Assembly: GCA_013396525.1 (NCBI GenBank)
Contig: VWYX01000255.1
Location: 248,001-312,000 of the forward strand
Direction of reading: 5' to 3'
Length of the DNA: 64,000 bases
From: Chaetorhynchus papuensis
Lineage: Eukaryota > Chordata > Aves > Passeriformes > Rhipiduridae
Part shown: positions 1 through 11,730 of the stretch, in pieces
Layout: each line of letters starts with the position of its first letter
Numbering within the stretch: position 1 is the first letter of the stretch
Program-made: the position numbers and the translations under genes
The notes under the pieces: generated by a model
Databases searched by the model: none
What the model was told of the DNA's origin: nothing
The model's input: only the letters and a program-made list of their open reading frames with translations

Positions 1-910
1 ACTGTTCATTTGAAAGACATTAAAGAAACAGGTAACACATTTCCACATGGATTTAACATCACATATTTTCACCCAGCTAAATACTTTAATCTACTTTTGC
101 TGATGGAGCTCCTGGTCCACTGCTTGCCTCCAGCTAGTAAGATTGTCCTATCGCCATAAAGCAGTTAATTTATTCTCCATTTCGCCCATTTTGTTCAATT
201 TCAGGGTTCATAAAATCACACGCCTCAATTTAAACTCTATCCCAGCTGAAACAGGACACGCTTCTATAATCCTTCTACAAAAACAGGAGGAGACACTCAC
301 ATGAAGCTACACGTTTTGGGCAATGCAATTTCAGAGCACAGCAGTAACAAAAGTAAACTGTGACGGGCAGCCCGGACAGCCTCAGTGCTCCGAAGCCTCA
401 CCAGCACAGCCAGTCCGTTCCAGTGCTTTTGTCCCCACCGTACAGGATGAAACCCCACAGCCCCGGGGACACACATGATTTCCTGGAGGCACAGGGCTCC
501 CGAACACCTCGGCCCTAGGCCGGAGAGACGGTAACAGGGTGTCGTCCCCCGAGAGCTGCAGGGACCCACCTGCACACCCTTCCCACCTCCAATCCTTTGG
601 GCACCCTCTTCCTCTCCGCTCCCTCCCACGGGAACCCGGCGAGCCCGGCTTGCAGAGGGGACGCGGGAAGGCGATGGTGCACCGAAGGTGACCCGCACAG
701 CGCTGCCGGCAGCCCCGCAGGCCTCCCCGCGCCCCCCGCGCTCAGCCTGCTGCGCCGCACCGACCCCCACGCTCCCGGCGAGGGCCGGGAACGAGGGGAA
801 GGAGCAGGCGGGGATCCCGAGGACGCCGGTGCAGCGGGGCCGGAGGAACAGCGGCCGCGGCTCGGCAGCGCCCGGGGGACGGGGGGCTGGGAAAGACGCG
901 ACTCCGGTAC
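1..910 (-). other. CCDC93: CCDC93 intron 1 (partial)
   Basis: This is sequence downstream of the CCDC93 exon 1 donor on the minus strand. The half next to the exon (about 590-910) is CpG-rich and belongs to the promoter island; the far half (1-500) is ordinary AT-richer DNA. I find no second CCDC93 exon here: no frame resembles the residues that follow in the human protein. Exon 2 therefore lies beyond the window. Confidence 0.65.
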
Positions 911-1330
911 CTCCTGCGGGGCCTGGCCCTCCTGTCCCCGCGGGACCCCCATCGCCCTCCGCCGCCGGCCGCGCCGCTGTCACGTCCGCTCCCCGCCGCC
1001 GCAGCGCCCCGGCGAAGGGGTGTTCCCGGCCGGCGGCTGCCGGGTTCCCCCGCCTTCGCTCAATGGTTCGCCCGCACCCTTCTTGCGTACAAGCGCATCC
1101 GGGCCATGCCATTCGCGGCCGAGGGGGTGCGGGAGAAGGAGGGCGGCGGCTCATGTGACTGACGGGCTGCGCGGAGCGCAGCGGCTGCGGCCCCGCCCGC
1201 GGGCTGCGCCCTTGGGGGCGCCCCCGGGTGCCCCCGTGCCCGCGGCCCCTCAGAGCGCGGCTCCTCCCCGCGGGCACCCACGGGCCCTGGGCGCTTCCCC
1301 TGCGCGGCGGTGCCCTTCTCCCGCCGCTGT
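590..1330 (-). promoter_or_regulatory. CCDC93: CpG island and presumed promoter of CCDC93
   Basis: This is one of two dense CpG stretches in the window, covering CCDC93 exon 1 and its presumed upstream region. It is TATA-less in appearance, with GC boxes (for example ccccgccc at 1191-1198 and gggcgg at 1141-1146) and an E-box of the M-box type, tcatgtgac, at 1151-1159, which could bind USF or MITF/TFE-family factors. The transcription start is not visible from sequence; it should lie between about 960 and 1,200 on the minus strand. Such islands are often bidirectional, so a rightward non-coding transcript is possible, but no exon for one is evident. Confidence 0.7.
911..952 (-). CDS. CCDC93: CCDC93 coding exon 1 (partial gene, N-terminal 14 codons)
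   Basis: The minus-strand ATG at 952-950 opens MGVPRGQEGQAPQE, which matches the N-terminus of human CCDC93 (MGLPRGPEGQGLPE followed by V) residue for residue over most of its length. The exon is taken to end at 911, before a GTACCG donor on the minus strand; this gives a phase-0 intron, and the valine that follows in human would come from exon 2. The longer open frame running to 515 is read-through into intron. CCDC93 is a coiled-coil subunit of the CCC complex (COMMD/CCDC22/CCDC93), which acts with WASH and Retriever on endosomes to recycle receptors such as LDLR. The gene lies head-to-head with INSIG2, as in human, which supports the call independently of the short match. The remaining exons are off the left edge. 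The donor is weak, so the exact exon end is less certain than the start codon. Confidence 0.8.
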
Positions 1331-1545
1331 TTCCTTCTTTTTTTCCCTTTTGCAAGGGGTCCCGAGGCTTCCCGCCAGCATGGAGGACAAGTTACTGAGT
1401 GCTCTGTGACTGCGAGGCGCCTCACGGCTGCTCGTGCGCCCACAGGGCGCTGACACTTCTCACTGCCAGCCGTGTTTCCTTTGGTGACCTAACAGCTGAA
1501 GTGGGGTTTAATTCTGTTTTTTTTCTCCCTTGCACACAGATCCCA

Positions 1546-1957
1546 GAATCACTTAGGTTGGAATCACAGAATCAATTAGGTTTTGGAAAAGACCTCTGAG
1601 ATCATCAGGTCCTACAGTGAACACCACCATGTCAACTCCAGTGACCATGGTACCAAGGGCCATTTCCAGGCTTTCCTAAAACACTTCCAGGGACGATGAC
1701 TCCACCACTTCCCTGAGTAGTTCATTCCAATATCTAATCAGGTTTTCTGTGAAGAAACTTTTGCTAATATCCAACCTAAATCACCCCTGGCACAGCTTAT
1801 GTCCTCTCATCCTGTCGCTGGTTGCCTGGGAGAAGAGCCCGACCGCCACGTGGCTGCACCCTCCTGCCAAGGAATTGCAGAGATTGAAAACGTCACCCCT
1901 GAGCCTCCTCCAGGCTAAACAAACCCAACTCCCTCAGCTGCTGCTCATCAGACAGTC
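1546..1957 (-). repeat. CR1 LINE 3' fragment
   Basis: The stretch begins with the reversed CR1 3' end ('agaatcacttaggttgg', then a second, partly duplicated 'gaatcacagaatcaattagg' and 'gacctctgagatcatcagg'). It runs through the typical 3' UTR and ORF2-tail text ('cttccctgagtagttcattcc', 'gagcctcctccaggctaaac', 'ctcagctgctgctcatcag'), where it becomes unrecognisable. It is 5'-truncated, as almost all avian CR1 copies are, and lies in minus orientation about 200 bases right of the CCDC93 island. Confidence 0.85.
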
Positions 1958-4900
1958 CCATGCTGAGGAACCCCTGCAATCTGTGCTGGCTCTGCCTCCC
2001 AGCGGTGGGCACATCATGGGACCATGTCTGAGCATCCCCTGGTGGGAAGGTGGGCACCTGGATGTGCTGGAGCCTGGCCTCCCATCCCGGGTTTGGCAGC
2101 ACCCTGATGGGTATGCTGGGGTCTGGATGCTGTGCCCAGGCTGCTTGCCAACATACGTTGGATTCATGAATAAAATCACACCAACGCACAAGGATTTGAT
2201 GGGCTGAACAGCCTGGAAGCAAACAATGGCAGCATTCCATGGGTAGCATTCTTGTTGGCGATGGCTTCGTAAATACCTGACAGGGGTCTCTTTTCAAGTC
2301 TATCACAGGTGTTCTGTTTCCAGACTCCCTGCCACATACAGAGTATTAAAAAAAATAACCTTGCACTCAGCTGTGGCTAGAAGCATTTCAAGAAGGTGAA
2401 GGAACAGAAGAGCAGTGTTCCCATCCTTTGGAGGGCAGCAGAGCATACGTGAGGCAGTCCATTCTGACTGCTGCCCTGACAGAGTGATCAAAACAATAAT
2501 AACAATAATAAAAGCAAAAATAGGCCAGACCAGCTCAGGCCATGCACGGGCGTAACCACAGGCCACATCTTAATTAGAGCTGCAGAACACTGTTCCACAG
2601 CCCCAGAGGCTAATGTGCTCACCACAGCAATATGGACTTTCTGTGTTTTGTCTGCCTTCTCCTCACAGAGAACTGTACGTCTCTAATTTTACTGCCATGC
2701 AGAGGAAGACTGAAGCCAACAAAAAGCAGGGACAAAAAGAAGGGTTGAAACAGGAGAGTGTTAGGAAGGGATGTAGACAACCTTCAGATGCACCAGCAAG
2801 CGCAGATCATAAGATAACTGCTGAGAAGAAACATCAACTTGAGAAAAATTTTCCTGAGCCATGATATGGTCATGAAATTCCTTTCCAAAGAAATACATTA
2901 AAGAAAAAGGAAAAATAAAGAGCCAAAGGTCGTATGAACTAGGGGCTTAAGTAGTAACTGAGTATCAGACAAGGGAGGGAATTTACCTACCCCCAGGAAA
3001 CAGAACTGTTTCTCTGGCTTTTTAAAGCACAGGAGAGGAGACAGGAAGCTAATTAACTCCTATGAACTTTAAAACTCATGCAACTGGCCCCCAAAAATCA
3101 CAAAGTTGGCCTGAAATGATGTAGTTACAGAAATGTAATAGGTTGTTTTAATTTGCTCTATGTCTATGAGACCACAAGGACTGGAAAAATTTTTCTCCTT
3201 TATAGGCTGGGATTTTCCTTCTGTTGGTATGTAGTTAGGAAAGAAAAAGGAAAGGCAAAAAAATACAAAAACTATGGTCATTATAACTCATCTTGGATCA
3301 CTTGAACCTCAATAAAATACTTCTCAAAAGCATTGCTTCCCAACACCTAATTGTGATGCAAATTCACTCAGTTACCCAGACAGAGCTGTTGTCCCCTATG
3401 ACATTTGGATAATCAATCTCCTAAATACCAATTAGGTTTAAGAAGAGTCCCATGAGGGTTACCTTAAAAAAGAAAATCTCCCTTCCTTCAGGTTTTTAGA
3501 TTTTGTGCTTGCAAATCTCTAGCAGATTCAACTTAGGCTTTGTTTTCCCTTTCCCTACTTTATTTTGATCCGTGAAGGTAAGTGAGCTCTGGTGCTTGGT
3601 GCAGCTGCTTTCAACAATCCTGTCTTGATTTTTCTGTTTCATTAATCTTGATCCTACGAAGCTGAGCCGAAGAGCTCCATCCTTTTTTCATACAGCCATG
3701 TGATTCATTTCACTGTTCAGCCTGGACTTGTGACAACATCAAACTCAGTCACCACTGAAAATGTAGCAGTAGGTCTCACTGTATCTTCTAGCATATATTT
3801 GTTTCTTTTTGTAATAAGAATAAAAATGTGAGATGGAGTTGTAACAGCAACAGCAAGGGTTCCACTCTTTGTAGAGCAGACACAGATAAACTAAGTAACT
3901 TAAGTAACTTTCCTGTGTTCTCCATGCCTAGAAGGCCTAAAAGAGATTTATTTCCATTCTGCATGATAGATAAAATAAAGTAAGTATAACTTCCTGTGCA
4001 ATGGTCCTTGGTACAGCACCTTCTTGTGAGGGTACAACATTTGTTCATAGATACCATAAAACAAAGTGCCATGGACAGATCTCGGAGTAAATGGAAAGGA
4101 TCTCATTGGTTGCCCTGGGCTGTGGACCTCGGTACTGCCACGACTGCATCTTCCCAGTTGGATTCCTACTAACAGCAGAAGCTGAAGCCAGCTGTAGGGA
4201 ACTAAACCCAAGCCTTCCAGACTCAGTGTCAAATTCTGCATTGTTTTCTGTGGTTCATCTCCTGGATGAGCTCTTTTTTTCAAGCCATTTTGTTGCCTAG
4301 CAGCCACAGCACAGAGATCACTTCCATCCTGATCCCTAATGAAATGATTCCTGTGATGAAGGTTTTCATCCAGGTTTCTGGAATCAGCAATACTGTTGGC
4401 CACAGCACTAGAAGCTTCCTCCGTATGCATTTACTCTTTTAATTTGTTGTCTTGGTTGTATCCCATCTCCTTACAGTTACTCAGTTCCCCTTCATCTATT
4501 TCCTGAGATGTAGTAAGCACAGAGAACCACTCAGTGGTCAATTGCAAATTCCCAGTTATCGTCAGTGGAAGTGAGACTGTGCACTGTGAAATGAAAAAGT
4601 CACAGACCTGTTACAGTAGCCACTGTGTTAGGGGCTGAAGCAGACCATTGCATTTTTGCATTGCAAACCAACTGATATTCTTTGCAAGGTATTGTGCCCT
4701 TTCAGCACTCACCTAGAACAGCAAATAGTGATGTTTTAAACACGCTCACTATCATACCCATAGGTGACATTTAGAAGGTCCAGTCCAGCCAAGGTCCTGT
4801 TCAGTCTCTCCTTCGAAAAATTCCCATTTTCAGCATTTAATAGTTTAAAACAAACAGGCAGACAAGACTTTTTTTTCTTGAAAAATGTGTTTGTGTCATT

Positions 4901-7900
4901 TTTAATATTGTTTAATATTGTTAAGATTGGCAATATGAACACAAACATTTTTAGTTCACTTACCAAGCTGTTAGCTCATCCCAACCAAACCCAAGGCAAA
5001 CACAGGCAAAACAGGTGGGAGTAATGGCTGCAGAAACAGAAGAAACTCCTGTTCATGGTCATCTTGGTGATGTAGTTAGAAAAGGGCCACAGAGTAGTTA
5101 CTTCCTTAAGTAGGAGGAAGAGGAAAGACTTTATGGCCTGTGGAATCTGGAGAAGAAAAGGTAGTCTGATAGTGAAAATACTCAGGTTCTTGTAAGAAAA
5201 AAAATCACAGCTCCCTCACGGTCTACATAACAGAAGCTGGCAGAATTGGTGGCTGGTCCTCTGTACAATTTCATCTGTGCCTGGTCTAAAGTCTGCATTG
5301 AGAGTAATGAGAATATTATAATTAGGTATCTGATGAATACTAAAGGTTTTACCAGACTTCTCTTTCTGCATCGTCATGATTTTGATCACATGACTCAAAG
5401 ATACGTGGTCACGATATGCAAGTAGCCAAACATTTTGGGTATTTCAATTTTTGAGAGGCTTGATTTTCAGAGAGTGCTACTGTACCCTCTTTGAAAATCA
5501 GGCTGCTGAGGAGTTTCTCAGTTTCTACATGGGTACACGTTGCAAAGTCCAGGCAAGGACAGGCACAGCACTCCTTGACACAGAGTAGTCACCCCCAGAG
5601 AGGTGTGTCTGGGACAGTGCCTTTACACATCTTCTCTTCTGAAAGTCTCAGGTCACCTGTAGCTGTTATGCTCAAAAGAAATTAATCTCTGGGACAATGA
5701 AGTGGGTCCTTCTAACTCACAAATCCACAGAACAACTAATTAAGTCTGATTCACTGAGCCTCGACCTGAGAAGGAACAAACAAAATGAGAACCTTTGCAC
5801 TGTAAGTGCATCACAGACTCCTTAATTTGGGCCAGGATATTAAATTTCAGATCACAGCTCTGTCTGTGATGCTCACACAGTGAAGAAATATTTTGCTTCA
5901 TTTTTGTGTTTAGACTGAGCAAATCTGATATGGAATTGTTGGAAAAAAAAAAAAGCCCAGAAACTTATAAATATATTTGTGAAAGGTAAAACTTCTCCAA
6001 ACAGAATGACCAGTAAGATTTATTTGATATTCAAAGAATAAGAGCCTACAGGTCATTGGGTTACTGATTTACAAATCTTTACAAAGGGGCAGAGAGGTGT
6101 AGATTTTCACTGTAGCATTTTTGGGCAAAATATATGGATTTAGACTTTACCTTCTACATGCCATAATAGTACAACACATCCTTCACTTAAAATAGTTGTA
6201 AAAATGAACAGTTAATTTCCCAGTGGAGTGATATAGTCTGAAACAGTTATCAGATTTCTCAAAGGTACACCTCACTCCCAAGAGAATGATGATCTAAGAT
6301 GGAGGAGATTTTTGGCTTTTCTTCTTCCATGTTGATTTTTTGAAAGAGAATTGAAAAGGCAGACAAGTAGTAAGAGAAGCAAGATAAAATATCAGTGATG
6401 TAGAGGTAAAAAGGACAGAACTGTAGAGATTCAAGGTGAGCATGGGAAGTGTAACCTTGGACAGAGCTAAGCAAAAAGGAAAATAGCCTGCAGAAAAAAA
6501 AAAAAAGGCTGTGTTCTGTCTCAGTGTCTCAGTAGACACCCAGTTTAACTTGAGTAATTTATACATGTGTGCATTTTGAAATGAAACAGTCCCACCGAGC
6601 AATGCTATTTAGGAATTTTAGCCTGACTGCAACTTAACCCTAAATGAAAAGCAAACTTTGCTACCATTCACCACTAATCCCTCCATCTTCAGACTGCTTC
6701 TACACAGGGGATCCTGGCCTAATCCAAATCTGCCAGTAGAACTACGTGTGTTTTTAAGAATCAAATCCTGCTTACACTCAGGCAGACACTTTGACAAATG
6801 GTGGAAGAGCACCCTCTGGTGACACCAGGCACATCGCTGTATTCTGCTGCCAGTAGGAAATGCATTCCTGGAGCACCGGCTGTGCTCTGGAAAGCCGCCT
6901 CGAGGTGGTTTAATATGTTTTAATTCATTATTCAGTTGTCCATACGGAGTACAAGAGTGAGAGTCCTGAAAACAAATCAGGGCTGACAGTGACCTTACTT
7001 CTCCCGTCCCTTAAATCACTGAGTTCTTGTAATTTGAATCAAACATTTTCTGAATTGTTCTGAGACATTTTTTAGGAGGTTTGGAGCAGGTTTTATGGGC
7101 ACCATGAAATGCAGTCCCAAGTTTTATTGCACTGGACAGTTCAAGGCTTTTCAGAGTGCGATCCAAGTATTTTCTTACAGTGTTCAAGAAACTTGGCTGA
7201 GCTGTCTTTTCAAAGATTTTCTTTTTCCACAGAAGCAATTATTAAGAAAAATGAATTACCTTTTGCCGTTCTAGCTATTCAGAGGTAAGGAAAAAGGATG
7301 GATCTTAACCTAACTATTATTTGCAAATCATAGCTAATTTCAACACAAATTGAACCCAAATATGCTAACAAATAAAATACACTATTTTTCTGAATAGGTC
7401 CTTCTTCACAATGCTGATGGCACACATTTCATTAAAATTCAAGGGCAAACTAATGTGAGTTTCTTTAGGAGTTAATAAAAGCAGCTAGTAGCTATAATAA
7501 ATTTAGAAAACACTTTCTGGAATTTTAGTCTGCAAAGAACTGGTTTTCTAAGGCTGGGGTTTGTGCAGACCGATTCTCTCACCCTTCAAAAGCTGTGCAA
7601 AACCCCTAAACATCAGGGAACCTTGCCAAAAACTAGGTAAAGGTCAAGAATGTTGAAACCATGGAAGTTCTTAACTGCACTTAACTCAAGTATGTAATTA
7701 ATGAAAAAATGGTCATGTAATTACCAAATTTTTTTTAATTTATCACATAAATCTGGTGCACATAATACTGATTTAATCCTTTATTTAATGAGATAATACA
7801 GCATTACATCTCCAAAATGTAAAAATAATTATCAGAATGTCACCTAGCATAAAACTGAGTAGCATGTCTGAAAAAGTCAGCACAGAGCATCTCATGATTA

Positions 7901-10720
7901 CCATGATGGAAAAGTGAGATATTGTGCTTCCTCCCAGCATCTCACAACAGGGGCCTGATAAATCTTCATTCAGCATTTGATGCCAGCTAGAAATGTTGAG
8001 TTTGTTTCCATGTTGAATGTGCTGTAGCAGAAACACTCAACTGGTAATTCTAGTGCTTTGTGCAGCTAGGAATATTCAAGAAGTTTGCAATGGTTGATGA
8101 GTTGGAGCAAAATCACTCATACTAAACAGTGACTTAGAAAACAGGTCCATCATTGCCCAAGAGAATGAGGGAGGATAAAGTTACATCTCCAAAAGCTTTA
8201 GCTTTCATTCTGTATGATTTCTAAGGCTTCTTAAAGTGCAAGAAGTTAAAAAAAATCCAAAACAAGACCCAGTTTCCAGCTCAGTTGTTAAAAAGTCACC
8301 TGTTAGGGTTACATGAACAGTAAATGTTCAACAAATTCAGGCACTCTACAACTTAGAAGAAGCTGCCTTGTGCAGAAACAATAAGCAGCCTGCCCGAATC
8401 ATGGCAGCTTTCTGTCCTCTACAACAGCAAGACCAGGTGCCCACTGTGGCCGGAAAGGTTTGTACTGAGTCACCTTTGGTGGGGTTCTTGCTTTTAGATT
8501 CGTGTATCTGCATCCACTCTTGCCAAAGATCTAATGTCACTTACCAGAAAGGGAAAATTCCAACATCAGCTATCAGTGTTACCAGCTTTTTGTTCCTTCA
8601 CAAGTGCTACCACAAAGGAATCAATTGACCTGAGCTTGGGTCTCCCTGAAGCTGTTTTGTTGCTAATAAAAGCATGGGTCATTTAAAAAAGAAATCTTCA
8701 CTTGGGTTTATCATCCTTAATGTTATTAAACAATGAACATTAAAAATTCCACAAATAATGTAATCAACCTAAATCAGGTGATTTAATATATCTAAATTTT
8801 ATATCAATATGAAGGGTTTTCTATCTGATTTTGGGGGGCTTTGCACACCTGGAAATTTTTTTCCAGCAACCACAAAATGAAGAAAACCTTTGTTTCTTAA
8901 TTAAAACAGAGACTTTTACCTAATCCCTTGATTCTGGGAGCTGGGCTATAAACAAACATCAAATACTGGAAGACTCATAATAAAAATAAGAATTGTTAAT
9001 GTCTTATTATGCAACTTCACATCCTTTATGCAGGGCCACTCAGGAGAAAGATTTACCTCTAAGATTGTCAGCACTTTTCTTATCAGTCACTCAAAAGCAG
9101 CAGTATGGCTGACTCCTGTGACTGTGTTGGATTTTTTTACAGTTCAAGGCTAATGAAGTCTTTTGTTGTAGAATTCTCCTAGCATTTTCTTCACTGTCTC
9201 CAGTAGTTCATATCCTTGTGATTTTGAAAGGCTGGAAGTAATATGTCTGGAGTTATACTGCTTATCCCCAAAGCATGCCCTCTTATCAGGAACTATGCCT
9301 TCTAGAAAAAAAAGGTGGAAAAGGATGCCTTGTAACTTCTATGATTTTGAAATTAGGAGGAAAGTTCCTACAGGTACACAAACACCTGGGAAATGCCATA
9401 TGCTGTCCAGTGTAGTTTGTTTGGAATGGCTGTTAAAGTCACAGCTCATTCACAAAGCAAGTGTTAAAATCTCCAGCAAGCTCTGCTGCCCATGGCTGCT
9501 GCCTTCTTTCTTGGGATCTATGTTAGTTTTACTTAGTATGAAAAACAGACATTCAGCTACATCCTGTCTCCTAAATCTGTCTCTGTGAGGGAATATAACC
9601 TCTTCCAGTTTCCCATCCCTTGGCCTTGCTCTGACAACTTACCATACCCCAGGCTGTGGTGCCCTGTAGTTGCAGAGATGCATTGCTTCTCTTGCTCAGA
9701 CTTTTTGTAAACCAAAAAGCCATGCTATGAAACTCTTCCATTTCCTACAGATGGACTCAACAGAAATTAATTCCTTCCACTTTGGGAAGCCTGGGGCTGG
9801 TGGGAAGCTGAGCAGTGAGAATGGAGCAATGCCATAACTGGAGCCATGGGCAGCAAAAATGACTGAATCCAGGAACTGCTTCAAGGGAGGAGATGCAGTT
9901 GCTCCCATTAATTCAGGGACTTCCACCAAAGGAATAATTAACCTTTTACCTTGCCTACTGTTCTACTGAGTTTAAAGCCACTCCTCTGTCTTCATCTCTT
10001 CTAGTGAAACTGTCTCCCAGTTCCCTTTCTACTGCAGATTTAAAGGAAAATCTGACAGTGCATTTTCTTTTTTGTCAGTCTTTGCTTCCCTAACTGGCTG
10101 TCATCTAGTCAATCCATCTACTATGCTCTTCCCTTTGTATAGCCAAAAAAACCCTGCAATTTTTTGATTTAGAAAGTAGGATGAATTGAGTGCATATGCT
10201 CTATCAGAACATCACATCAGGATTCACCTGCCTTTATTTCTGGAAGAGTGTATGAAGTGAAGCAGCATGTTTCACAGTGGCTCAGAGAAAACAGGTCTGT
10301 GCTGGTCTGTGAGAGACAGAGCAGCCAAGCCAGCTTCCAGGACGACAAAGTGAACTGGGAGCTCCAAAGTGAGAAGGAAAGCAGTGGCTCTTGTGCCATG
10401 CAGTCAGTCAGAACTACCAAGTACCAGTAATTTTCCATGAACTTTCCAACAGGCAGAACTTCAAATGCTGAGCCAGTTCTGAAGAGACTTTAGTTTATGA
10501 AGTCTGCCTCCACATATGCAGGGTGGTTGTGCAGAAGAGTGGACGTTCTCAGGAGAACATCCACTTGTTTCATAGGAGAGACTGAGGAAATGAAATGCAT
10601 GGTGAAAGGGTTAGAGTCAGAACAAGTATTTTAAACATTTTATGGAGAGATAAAACAAAAAGAAAAAAAGCAACATCTCTGGCCTCTGACCATGGTCAAC
10701 TCTAGCCCAACCTTTTTCCA
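1958..10720. other. Intergenic, no gene seen
   Basis: AT-rich intergenic DNA. Open frames here are short and resemble no protein family I know. It holds a small AAT/AAC-rich tract near 2,489-2,515, a 12-base A run at 5,943-5,954 and another at 6,494-6,505, and an exact tandem 10-mer (tttaatattg twice) at 4,901-4,920. I see no transposon ends, tRNA-like fold or splice-bounded coding exon. Confidence 0.5.
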
Positions 10721-10725
10721 AAGTA

Positions 10726-10752
10726 TTTTATGTAACTCTTTCCTTTTCAGAG
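10726..10752 (+). repeat. 27-bp direct repeat, copy 1
   Basis: Identical over 27 bases to 11,704-11,730; the shared core is tgtaactctttccttttcag. It has the form of a 3' splice site: a branch-point-like taac, a pyrimidine tract, then cag. The flanks of the two copies do not match beyond the core, so this is a short duplication and not part of a long one that I can see. Confidence 0.6.
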
Positions 10753-11703
10753 TCTTTTGTTCCATGTCTCACACTGAGGTTTTTCAGGAGATCTGGACGT
10801 GAGTTCGACTGTTACTACATTGTGCCCACCAGAACACACTCCTGTGCTAACAGGCTGCCAAATGCTGGACAAGACTTTTTCACATAGATCTTGTTGCCCT
10901 GAGAGTTGTTGTTATATTAAGGAACTGGCACACTGGTGTTCCATTCTGATGCGTCTTCACTGAACTCCATATCAAATTCACTCCATTTATAAGGCAGAAT
11001 AAGATTTTTCTGACTGCCAGGTCTGCACTTCACACAGTATCTGAAAATTGAGCTACATTTTTTCAGCCATATAGTTCATAACTTAGCTTTAATAGCAACA
11101 GATATTCTGAGATCAGGACCAAAATGCAATTTTATTGTTTGGACTTAAGAGGAGATATAGAATATATCTTGCTTTTTCGGCAGCTGTACTGATTATTAGC
11201 CCTTTTAGTAATTAAAAAAAAAAAAAAAAATCAGAAAAGCAAGGAGATTGAAAGTAATGCCATGAGGAGTTAATACCAAAGTAGTAAACCTCCACTGACA
11301 AGAGCCTATTCTTGACATTGCAGAGTAAAAATATACTGTTTCTAATAAATGTATGTAACTGTAATATCACTAACCTTTCAAGGCCATCAGATTAACTATC
11401 TAAACACAATATATATGTTAATCCTCAAATATCACCTTATTTTCCACAGTAATTCTGCTGGCAGTCTCAGCCAAAGCCTGCTGTGGTTGAAGGAAAGTTT
11501 TCTGTTGTTTTATATTGAATCAGGCCAAAGAATTAAGTCATTGAGTCAAAGCTGGAAATACGTACATGGGAAGTCATAGCAAATGTCATGCTTTTACAGA
11601 CTTCCTATCTCTAACTGCACCCATCAGCAGCAGAATATATTCCAATTTTAACATCTTCTCCATAAGCAAATTTTTTTTTCAATTCATAGCCTACATTTAT
11701 GTG

Positions 11704-11730
11704 TTTTATGTAACTCTTTCCTTTTCAGAG
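11704..11730 (+). repeat. 27-bp direct repeat, copy 2
   Basis: Exact second copy of 10,726-10,752, 978 bases downstream in the same orientation. It is followed by purine-rich sequence (aggaaagag) and no obvious splice donor nearby. Confidence 0.6.

Noticed and set aside
297..1443. Long overlapping open frames on both strands in the first CpG island (up to 352 codons)
   Set aside because: Their composition (Pro, Arg, Ala, Gly) and overlap in several frames are what GC-rich islands give by chance. Only the first 14 codons of the minus-strand frame at 952 have a protein match.
1749..2306. Open frames of about 140-150 codons on both strands near 2 kb
   Set aside because: They start within or overlap the end of a CR1 3' fragment and read non-coding CR1 text.
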